A stretch of DNA of 8,207 nt from Clostridia bacterium (GTDB lineage Bacteria; Bacillota_A; Clostridia; Christensenellales; Aristaeellaceae): NCBI GenBank assembly GCA_017412025.1, contig JAFQOY010000279.1:1-8207 (forward strand), in the 5' to 3' direction. Below, piece by piece: positions 1 through 5,948 of this stretch. A program made the translations under genes and the position numbers. The notes under the pieces are model-generated. The model was not told where the DNA came from and made no database searches. It was given only the letters and a program-made list of their open reading frames with translations. Each line of letters starts with the position of its first letter. Position 1 is the first letter of the stretch.

Positions 1-1
1 A

Positions 2-1069
2 TTAGAACGGATAGTTCGCAACGTTCTCAGCGGTGAAGACAACGCGCTCCGGCAGCAGCACGACGCCGTTGTTCTCAGCAGCAGTCTCCTGGCCCGCGAC
101 GAGGTCGCCATTGGCAAGGATGGTCACGTCGCCGATGCCCGGGACGTTCACGATGTCGCCAACCTTCACGGTGTTGCCGGCGGACACATAGGCGGCCAGG
201 TAGCAGCCCAGAGCGCCCTGGATGCCGCAATCCCACAGACCCCAGCGGGTGCAGATGCCGTTCTCGAGGTAGGTGGTCATGCCGGACGGCGGGCAGAAGC
301 CGGTGATGGTGACGTTCTCAGCGGTCAGGCCCTTGTTCTGGGCAGCGCCGCACTGACCCGGCAGAGCGGTGGAGTCGTTGCAGATGATGAGGTCGACGTC
401 CGGATAAGCCTCGAAGATGGACTCGCCAACGGACACGGACTGCGCCGGATCCTGGTTGGAGTAGAACGGCTCATTGACGGCAACCCAAGACGGATAGTTC
501 GCCTTGATGTACTCGTCGCCAGCGACGTACCAGGAGTTCTGGTCGGCAACGGACGGGTTGGAGAAGTGCCAGACGTACTTGACTTCGCCAGCCACGTCAA
601 CGCCGCGCTCCTTCAGGGACTCAACGCCCATTTCGACGAGCATCGGTCCAAGGACGTCGGCGGTACCCTGAGAGATCATCAGGGCGCGGGCGTTCGGAGA
701 GACGTCAGAGTCCCAGGTGCTGACATAGATGCCGGCGTCCTGAGCTTCCATGAGCTTCTCATCAAGGCCAGTCGCGTCGACAGAGGAGATGCAGATGGCA
801 TCCACGCCCTTGTCAATCGCCTGCTGGATCAGCTCCAGCTGGGTGGTAACGGAAGCGTCCGGGGAGCCGATGTAGTCAACCGTCAGGCCCCACTCGGCGG
901 CGTACTTCTGAGCACCGTCATTGGCGGCCTCGAAGAAAGAGTTGCCGGAGACCTTCGGAATGAAGGCCACGGTCATGCCGTCGACCGGGCTCTTGCCCGC
1001 GGCGAACGCCGGAGCAGCCAGCATGAGGGTCATGCACAGCACAAGGATCATCGCCAGAGTCTTTTTCAT
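2..1069 (-). CDS. lsrB: AI-2 (autoinducer-2) ABC transporter substrate-binding protein, LsrB-type
   Basis: Complete 355-residue exported sugar-binding-type protein (periplasmic binding protein class I fold), predicted to capture AI-2 and hand it to LsrCD. Residues 1-23 form a Sec signal peptide: KK at 2-3, a hydrophobic core, and an AFA cleavage site at 21-23. I see no lipobox cysteine near the cleavage site. Conserved LsrB blocks are AFIPKVSG (35-42), TWDSD (118-122), NPSVADQN (171-178), WGLWD (276-280) and the C-terminal VVLLPERVVF (336-345), ending NYPF. E. coli LsrB, from memory 340 residues, ends LLPERVIF...KYDF. Mapping the six known AI-2 contacts gives K39, D120, D176 and Q177 conserved, but N231 and S233 in place of Pro220 and Ala222. 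The ATG has AGGAGG nine bases upstream (1079-1084). The gene is last in the lsrACD operon after an 80-base gap. A related pentose- or rhamnose-binding protein is the alternative, made unlikely by the full lsr context. Confidence 0.9.
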   Translation of the reverse strand: MKKTLAMILVLCMTLMLAAPAFAAGKSPVDGMTVAFIPKVSGNSFFEAANDGAQKYAAEWGLTVDYIGSPDASVTTQLELIQQAIDKGVDAICISSVDATGLDEKLMEAQDAGIYVSTWDSDVSPNARALMISQGTADVLGPMLVEMGVESLKERGVDVAGEVKYVWHFSNPSVADQNSWYVAGDEYIKANYPSWVAVNEPFYSNQDPAQSVSVGESIFEAYPDVDLIICNDSTALPGQCGAAQNKGLTAENVTITGFCPPSGMTTYLENGICTRWGLWDCGIQGALGCYLAAYVSAGNTVKVGDIVNVPGIGDVTILANGDLVAGQETAAENNGVVLLPERVVFTAENVANYPF

Positions 1070-1105
1070 GTTTGGGTTCCTCCTACGTTTTTTTATTTAT
1101 CCCAA

Positions 1106-1125
1106 GAGGAGCTCGACAGCGCCTC
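1106..1125 (-). promoter_or_regulatory. Intercistronic hairpin between lsrD and lsrB
   Basis: In the transcript, GAGG-C-GCT pairs with AGC-T-CCTC around a GTCG loop, with one C/T mismatch. It lies between the lsrD stop and the lsrB ribosome binding site. The transcript continues A-rich rather than U-rich, so it is not an intrinsic terminator. A processing or 3'-stability stem that raises LsrB over the permeases is a plausible role, but this is inference. Confidence 0.4.
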
Positions 1126-1148
1126 CTGAAATTCGATGGGAAAGGGGG

Positions 1149-2171
1149 TTACGCTTTTCTTCGCTTAAACCATTTCTGCAGGATGCCCTGCCCCGCAATC
1201 TCGCGGCCAAGCACCACCAGCACCAGCACGATGCCGATGGGCAGGTCAAGGTTCTGCGTGTCCACATCAAAGCACAGCGGCAGGCCGTAGCGCAGGATGC
1301 AGATGATGAGCGACGCGAGCACGGTGCCGAGGATCGAGCCCTTGCCGCCGGTATTGAGCGTGCCGCCCAGCACGACGGCGGTAATGATCGCCAGCGTGTA
1401 GCCGGAGCCGAGGTTGTACTTGGCGGAGTTGACGTTGGCGGTCAGCAGCGTGCCGGCCAGCGCGGCGCTCACAGCGCTGAGCACATAGGTGCTCATGATG
1501 GTCGCGCGGGTGTTGATGCCGGAATACTCGGCAGCCTGCTGATTGACGCCGATGAGATAGAGCTTTTCGCCGTACTTGGTCTTGTGAAGGATCCACATGC
1601 ACAGCACGATCAGCACGATATAGATCACAATCTGCGTGGGCACGCCAAGGATTGCGCCCTTGCCCAGGAAGCGGAAATCCACGAACGCTCCGGCCTCGTT
1701 CTTGGCCGGGAAGCCGCTGATGCCCTTATACGCCGGGGTGGCGGACAGGCCGGAAATCAGCAGCGCCAATCCCGAATACAGGAAACTGCCGCCGAGCGTG
1801 ACGACCATGGGCTGAACCCCGCAATAGGCGATGAAGAAACCGGAGAGCGCGCCGCACAGCGCGGCGACGACGACGGCGATCGCCGTAGCGACCCAGACGT
1901 TCATGCCCGCGTCGCTCCACAAAACGCCTATGACGATACTCGTAAGTCCGATGATCGACGGCGCCTGAATATCGATGCCGCCCGTAATCATCACCAGCGT
2001 GACAAACAGGGAGATGATGCACACGCTGATGTAGTTGACGATGCTGTTCATGATGGACTTGGGACGCAGGAACTTGGGATTCGCCGCGCCGAAGATCACG
2101 AACTCCAGAATCAGGAAGATGACCAGGAACAGTTCCCAGTGCTTAAAGACCTTTTTCATCAGGTTTTTCAT
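1149..2171 (-). CDS. lsrD: AI-2 ABC transporter permease, LsrD-type
   Basis: Integral membrane permease of 340 residues, predicted to form the AI-2 channel with LsrC and dock on LsrA. Hydrophobic segments run through the protein, roughly at 13-29, 47-65, 71-86, 93-117, 122-141, 178-195, 224-245, 258-270, 279-297 and 309-322. Blocks shared with E. coli LsrD (recalled) are WELFL (12-16), FGAANPKFL (27-35), VMITGGIDI (60-68), VVTLGG (123-128), LHKTKYGEKLYLIG (195-208) and AIITAVVLGG (261-270). The last of these lies in the cytoplasmic loop that contacts the ATPase in this permease family. The ATG overlaps the lsrC stop as ATGA, with AAGGAGG nine bases upstream, so M1 is preferred over M5. The C-terminus is basic (KWFKRRKA). 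The LsrD rather than LsrC assignment rests on these blocks and on position next to lsrB. Confidence 0.9.
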   Translation of the reverse strand: MKNLMKKVFKHWELFLVIFLILEFVIFGAANPKFLRPKSIMNSIVNYISVCIISLFVTLVMITGGIDIQAPSIIGLTSIVIGVLWSDAGMNVWVATAIAVVVAALCGALSGFFIAYCGVQPMVVTLGGSFLYSGLALLISGLSATPAYKGISGFPAKNEAGAFVDFRFLGKGAILGVPTQIVIYIVLIVLCMWILHKTKYGEKLYLIGVNQQAAEYSGINTRATIMSTYVLSAVSAALAGTLLTANVNSAKYNLGSGYTLAIITAVVLGGTLNTGGKGSILGTVLASLIICILRYGLPLCFDVDTQNLDLPIGIVLVLVVLGREIAGQGILQKWFKRRKA

Positions 2172-3181
2172 GCCTTCACGCCTCCTTCCGGACTTTCCGC
2201 CGTTCTGGACAGCAGGCGCTTTCTGCGGCTCATCTCGATGGAGCGGCTCTGCGTCAGCGCGTCGAGCACGACGATCACGATCAGCATGACGCCGGTGATG
2301 GTGTTGTTATAGGTGGCCGGCAGGCCGATAAAGACCAGCAGGCGGCTGATGGAGGACATGATCACCGCGCCGAGCGCCGCGCCGATCATATTGCCCAGAC
2401 CGCCGGACAGGGAGATGCCGCCGATGACGCAGGCCGCGATGGCGGTCATCTCGTAACCATTGCCGGCGACGGTCATAACCTGACCATACTTGGAGGCGAA
2501 CACGAAGCCGCCCAGACCTGCGAACACGCCGCACAGGATATACGCCAGGATCTTCGTGCCCAGCACGGAGATGCCGACCAGGTTCGCGCCGCCGGCGTTA
2601 TCGCCGACCGCGATGAAATACTTGCCCTTGCGCGTTTTGGTGAGCAGGAAGTGAGAAACCACAACCGCCGCAACCGCCAGCGCATAATAGATGGTGATTT
2701 CAGCGAAGACGGTCTTGTTGCCATAGCTGGCGATGACGCCGCCGAAGTTTTCAACCGTGCGCCCGTCGGTGAGGATATAGATCAGACCGCGGATGACGGA
2801 GTTGGTACCCAGCGTAAAAATGAGCGAGGGTACGCCGAAATACGCCACGCCCAGCGCGTTCACCAGACCGATGGCCGCGCCGGTAGATACGCATGCGGCC
2901 AGCATGCTGACGACGCTGCCGCCCTGCTGGGCGATCAGGCCTGTCATCGCGGCGGTAATGCCCAGCGTCGCGCCGATGGAGACGTCGATCTCGCCCGTCA
3001 TGATGACGAACGCGATGCCCACGGCCAGCAGGGTATACATCGTCGAGGAGTTAAAGCAGCTGATGATGCTGGAATAGTTTCTGAACTGGGGATCCACAAT
3101 GCCGGTGATCACAAACAGCGCGATCAGGAAGATCAGGCTGGACATCCACCGTGCCTTGAAGAGATTCTTCATCTTGCTCAC
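2168..3181 (-). CDS. lsrC: AI-2 ABC transporter permease, LsrC-type
   Basis: Integral membrane permease of 337 residues, predicted partner of LsrD. About ten hydrophobic segments are visible, roughly 14-29, 47-63, 70-86, 92-113, 118-137, 162-180, 208-229, 246-260, 264-284 and 292-309. Diagnostic blocks shared with E. coli LsrC (recalled) are GEIDVSIGA (63-71), the stretch AVGDNAGGANLVG (191-203), and the ATPase-contact loop EMTAIAACVIGGISLSGG (244-261). The most likely start is GTG, whose bases overlap the lsrA stop codon as GTGA, with a purine-rich AGGAAAGGAAGG ahead. An ATG three codons downstream (3170-3172) is also well placed, so the true N-terminus could be three residues shorter. The tail after residue 310 is basic and probably cytoplasmic. 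Its stop overlaps the lsrD start, so translation of lsrA, lsrC and lsrD is probably coupled. Confidence 0.9.
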   Translation of the reverse strand: MSKMKNLFKARWMSSLIFLIALFVITGIVDPQFRNYSSIISCFNSSTMYTLLAVGIAFVIMTGEIDVSIGATLGITAAMTGLIAQQGGSVVSMLAACVSTGAAIGLVNALGVAYFGVPSLIFTLGTNSVIRGLIYILTDGRTVENFGGVIASYGNKTVFAEITIYYALAVAAVVVSHFLLTKTRKGKYFIAVGDNAGGANLVGISVLGTKILAYILCGVFAGLGGFVFASKYGQVMTVAGNGYEMTAIAACVIGGISLSGGLGNMIGAALGAVIMSSISRLLVFIGLPATYNNTITGVMLIVIVVLDALTQSRSIEMSRRKRLLSRTAESPEGGVKA

Positions 3182-4704
3182 ACCTTCCTTTCCTGCACAA
3201 TGCCGAAGGAAGCGCTGGTGAGCACGTCCTGCGTGATTTCATCGCGGGCAAACTCGCCGTTGATGCGGCCCTGATAGACCGTGATCGCGCGGTCGGCCAG
3301 CTCCACAACCTCCTCGATATCGGAGGAAACCATCAGCACGGCCACGCCCGCGTCCCTGAGCTTGCGGATGATGGCGTAAACGTCCGCGCGGGCCGCCGCG
3401 TCGATGCCGCGGGTCGGCTCGTCGAGGATGACGACCTTCGGGCTGGTCGAGAGGCTGCGCGCGATGACGACCTTCTGCTGGTTGCCGCCGGAAAGGCTGC
3501 CGATCAGATCCTCCAGAGAGACGATCTTGGTGCGGAAGTCGTCGACGTACTTCTTTGCGATCTTCTTCTGGGCACGGCGGTTCATGTTCACCTTGCCGAT
3601 TTCCTCGCCGCTCAGCAGCGCAGAGGTGGTATTGGAAGAGATCGAGCGGATCTTGAACAGACCGTGATAGTGGCGGTCTTCCGGCACAAAGTTGATGCCC
3701 GCCTTGAGGATGTCCTTGGTGGGAAGGCCGGTGATGTCCGCGCCGTCGAGCACGACGCGGCCGCCCAGCGTCTTATCGCGGCCAAAGATGGTGCTGATCA
3801 GTTCCGTACGGCCCGCGCCGACAACGCCGGCAATGCCGAGAATCTCGCCGGGATAGAGGTTGAAGGTGATATCCTTGAAGCCATAGCCGCTGAAGTCTTT
3901 CACCTCCAGCACAGGCTGAAGCTTATCATAGACAATGGGCTTGTACGCCTCTTTGCCCTGCATTTCGCGCTGCGCGTCCCTGGGCAGCAGGCCGGCAATG
4001 AGGTCTTCCTTGGTGAAATCGGCCACAGGTCCTTCCAGCGTAATCAGGCCGTCGCGCATGATGGCCACGTCGGTGGCGATCTCAAAGACCTCCGTCAGGC
4101 GGTGGGTGATATAGATGATGGCGATGCCCTTGCGCTTGAGATCCTCCACAACCTTGAACAGCGCCTGCACCTCGCCAAAGGTAAGGGCGGAGGTCGGCTC
4201 GTCCAGAATCAGGATCTGCGCGTTGCGCATCATGCCGCGAAGCAGCTCGACCAGCTGCTGCTCGGCGATGGAGAGCGTGTTGGCCTTGCGCTGAAGATTG
4301 AGATTGAACCCCAGCTCCTCCATGTGGCCGGCCAGACGCTTTTTCAGCTCCGCCTCGCTCTCGGAAAAGCCCATGAGGATGTTCTCCAGCACCGTCATAT
4401 TCGGGAAAAGGAGCGGCTCCTGCGGCACAAGATAGATGCCCGCAGCCAGAGACGCCGCCGGCTTGCCCAGCTTCGCAGGGGTTCCGTCGATCAAAATTTC
4501 ACCGTCGTCACAAGTGTAAATACCCATGATGATCTTCATCAGCGTGGACTTGCCCGCACCGTTGCCGCCAATCAGTGCGACAACCTCGCCGGCGTCTACG
4601 CTCAGGTCAATTCCCTTGAGAACAACGTTCTGTCCGAACGCCTTTTTGATCCCCCGGACCGCAAGGCGCGGCGCAGATGTTTTTCCGTTAACATTTGCTG
4701 CCAT
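3178..4704 (-). CDS. lsrA: AI-2 ABC transporter ATP-binding protein, LsrA-type (two fused ATPase domains)
   Basis: Cytoplasmic ATPase of 508 residues (E. coli LsrA is about 511) that powers import through LsrCD. The N-terminal domain has Walker A GGNGAGKST (46-54), a Q-loop in YLVPQEPLLFP (91-101), a degenerate signature LSIAEQQ (144-150), Walker B ILILDEPT (164-171) and H201. The C-terminal domain has a degenerate Walker A GVVGAGRTE (293-301, Arg for Lys), an intact signature LSGGNQQK (404-411), Walker B VVILDEPTRGID (424-435), and Ser-Ser-Asp (460-462) where the H-loop would be. This asymmetry is normal for tandem sugar-type ATPases. The near-exact YLVPQEPLLFP block is what points to LsrA rather than RbsA or XylG. 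The ATG has AGGAG eight bases upstream (4713-4717). It is the first gene of the leftward operon, about 58 bases from the inferred transcript start, and its stop overlaps the lsrC start. Confidence 0.93.
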   Translation of the reverse strand: MAANVNGKTSAPRLAVRGIKKAFGQNVVLKGIDLSVDAGEVVALIGGNGAGKSTLMKIIMGIYTCDDGEILIDGTPAKLGKPAASLAAGIYLVPQEPLLFPNMTVLENILMGFSESEAELKKRLAGHMEELGFNLNLQRKANTLSIAEQQLVELLRGMMRNAQILILDEPTSALTFGEVQALFKVVEDLKRKGIAIIYITHRLTEVFEIATDVAIMRDGLITLEGPVADFTKEDLIAGLLPRDAQREMQGKEAYKPIVYDKLQPVLEVKDFSGYGFKDITFNLYPGEILGIAGVVGAGRTELISTIFGRDKTLGGRVVLDGADITGLPTKDILKAGINFVPEDRHYHGLFKIRSISSNTTSALLSGEEIGKVNMNRRAQKKIAKKYVDDFRTKIVSLEDLIGSLSGGNQQKVVIARSLSTSPKVVILDEPTRGIDAAARADVYAIIRKLRDAGVAVLMVSSDIEEVVELADRAITVYQGRINGEFARDEITQDVLTSASFGIVQERKV

Positions 4705-4743
4705 GTTGCTTACTCCTGCGTCAAGTCGTTACAAAGGTTCCAA

Positions 4744-4792
4744 TTCTGCACATTTTTTCTTCGACCTCATTGTAAGCACTTCTGTGCATTTT
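4744..4792 (-). repeat. Pair of AAAATGYRCAGAA repeats at the lsrA promoter, candidate operator
   Basis: On the minus strand AAAATGCACAGAA (4780-4792) and AAAATGTGCAGAA (4744-4756) match at 11 of 13 positions and sit 36 bases apart. The first lies in the spacer between the -35 and -10 boxes and is part of a GCAC-N4-GTGC dyad (4776-4787). The second lies in the leader. A regulator bound here would cover the promoter. LsrR is the obvious candidate, but the assignment is inference. Confidence 0.4.
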
Positions 4793-4797
4793 GTCAA
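4769..4797 (-). promoter_or_regulatory. SigA-type promoter of the lsrACDB operon
   Basis: On the minus strand TTGACA (4792-4797), a 17-base spacer and TACAAT (4769-4774) form a near-perfect housekeeping promoter. Transcription would begin near 4762, leaving a leader of about 58 bases before the lsrA ATG. A core promoter this close to consensus fits a gene cluster held off by a repressor rather than one needing an activator. Confidence 0.85.
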
Positions 4798-4861
4798 GTA
4801 TTTTTCAACACGTTTTGCCCTCTTTACGCTATGTCCTGAATTTCGTCTTCTGATTTTATAA

Positions 4862-4914
4862 AACAATTGACATCCGCGCATGGGGATGGTATACTTTTTG
4901 CAAGAACAATTGTT
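4862..4914. repeat. Two AACAATTG palindromic sites flanking the lsrR promoter, candidate operator
   Basis: AACAATTGTT (4905-4914) is a perfect 10-base palindrome just after the inferred lsrR transcript start. AACAATTG recurs at 4862-4869 and overlaps the -35 box. The two centres are 43 bases apart, close to four helical turns, so a multimeric regulator could bind both on one face and occlude RNA polymerase. LsrR-family proteins are tetramers. Autoregulation is therefore plausible, but the binding site is not proven from sequence. Confidence 0.4.
4867..4895 (+). promoter_or_regulatory. SigA-type promoter of lsrR-lsrK
   Basis: TTGACA (4867-4872), a 17-base spacer and TATACT (4890-4895) form a near-consensus housekeeping promoter pointing right. 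Transcription would start near 4902, giving a leader of about 66 bases to the TTG at 4968. It stands back to back with the lsrA promoter, with 69 bases between the two -35 boxes. Confidence 0.85.
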
Positions 4915-4967
4915 TGATTTGAGAATATTTGTTTCACTATCCATGTGAGCGTTTGGAGGGCTGTCCC

Positions 4968-5885
4968 TTGAATTATGAAGAGTCGCTGATGGTCAAGGCG
5001 GCATGGTATTATTACTTTGAGAATATGACCCAGCAGGCCATTGCAGATCGCCTTTCCATCAGCCGCATGCGCGTCATCAAGCTGCTGGATACTGCCAGGC
5101 AGACAGGCGTCATCCAGTTCCGCCTCCGTTCGGACGGCGTGGGCATGGTGAGGCAGAGCCAGCAGCTGATCAACAAATACGGCCTCAAGGACGTATTCCT
5201 CATCCCCGAAATCGACGAGGACGACGCGCATCCCAACGAATCCATCGCGCGGGCCGGCGCGATGTACATCGCAGACCGCCTTGGCGACAACGCCTGCATC
5301 AACGTCGGCTACGGCGATACGCTCGGGCGCACGCTCAACCATCTGGCCACGATGGTGCAGAGCCCCGTCACCTGCATCTCGCTGACCGGCGGCGTATCCA
5401 ACTATCTGCCCAACACGCGCTCCAACGTATTCAACGCGCGGCTGCACCTGATGCCCGCGCCGCTGCTGGCCTCCTCGCCGGAGATGGCGGCCGCCATGCG
5501 CGAGGAGAAATCCGTCAGCGAGATCATCCGCATGACGGAACTCTCCGCTTTCACGCTGGTGGGCATCGGCGCGATGAGCGATTCTGCCACGGTCATCCGC
5601 AGCGGCGTGCTCAGCCAGGCCGACATGTTCTACCTCAAGGTCAACAACGCCGTCGGCGACGTGCTGTGCCATTTCCTTGATAAAAACGGCGAGCTGATTC
5701 ACACCCCGATCGAGGACAGGCTGATTTCCACCTCGCTCGATCGCCTCAAGGCGATGAAAAACGTCATCGGCCTTGCCGCGGGCAGAGAAAAGATCGAGGC
5801 CATCCGCGCCGTGCTGCGCGGCGGCTACCTCGACATTCTCATCACAGACGAGCCCACCGCCAATCTGCTGCTCAGGGACGATTGA
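4968..5885 (+). CDS. lsrR: SorC/DeoR-family transcriptional regulator, LsrR-type (phospho-AI-2 responsive)
   Basis: Predicted repressor of the divergent lsr promoters, released by phospho-AI-2. The frame is open from a TTG at 4929, but that codon has no ribosome binding site. The TTG at 4968 has GGAGGG seven bases upstream (4955-4960), so I choose it, giving 305 residues. A helix-turn-helix spans about 20-41 (MTQQAIADRLSISRMRVIKL), preceded by AWYYY (12-16) as in E. coli LsrR. The C-terminal sugar-phosphate-binding SorC domain fills 60-305, with blocks LTGGVSNY (139-146), MPAPLLASS (162-170), VGIGAMSDSATVIRSG (198-213), NAVGDVL (227-233) and GGYLDILITDEPTA (285-298). These match E. coli LsrR from end to end; I could not map its ligand contacts with certainty. 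It is adjacent to and divergent from lsrA and upstream of lsrK, as in the enterobacterial locus. Confidence 0.9.
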   Translation: MNYEESLMVKAAWYYYFENMTQQAIADRLSISRMRVIKLLDTARQTGVIQFRLRSDGVGMVRQSQQLINKYGLKDVFLIPEIDEDDAHPNESIARAGAMYIADRLGDNACINVGYGDTLGRTLNHLATMVQSPVTCISLTGGVSNYLPNTRSNVFNARLHLMPAPLLASSPEMAAAMREEKSVSEIIRMTELSAFTLVGIGAMSDSATVIRSGVLSQADMFYLKVNNAVGDVLCHFLDKNGELIHTPIEDRLISTSLDRLKAMKNVIGLAAGREKIEAIRAVLRGGYLDILITDEPTANLLLRDD

Positions 5886-5915
5886 TTCGTCCTGAAGATA
5901 TCGACGTCACGAATC
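5884..5915 (+). repeat. Inverted repeat at the lsrR-lsrK junction
   Basis: GATTCGT (5884-5890) and ACGAATC (5909-5915) are perfect 7-base arms separated by 18 bases. The first arm overlaps the lsrR stop codon. The loop contains the palindromes GATATC and GACGTC. No U-run follows, so it is not an intrinsic terminator. lsrK, with AAAGGA nine bases before its ATG, is probably read from the lsrR promoter. Confidence 0.3.
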
Positions 5916-5948
5916 GCTGAGATTCTATTTCAGAAAGGATGGTACCCT

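Noticed and set aside
921..2312. Long plus-strand open frame (463 codons) opposite lsrB and lsrD
   Set aside because: It is rich in Arg, Asp, His and Ala in low-complexity runs, has no recognisable domain, and lies antisense to two well-supported genes. It is a shadow of GC-rich codon use.
3738..4704. Unusual ATPase motifs in LsrA (LSIAEQQ signature, Arg for Lys in the second Walker A)
   Set aside because: The same asymmetry is found in E. coli LsrA and related tandem sugar ATPases, so it is a family trait rather than damage.
4769..4783. Possible catabolite-response (cre) site TTGTAAGCACTTCTG over the lsrA -10 box
   Set aside because: It misses the central CG and the right-hand CW of the usual cre consensus (three mismatches), so it is too weak to claim.
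3664..4839. Plus-strand open frame of 391 codons opposite lsrA, running into the control region
   Set aside because: It has no domain, crosses the lsrA promoter, and lies antisense to a full-length ATPase with all motifs.
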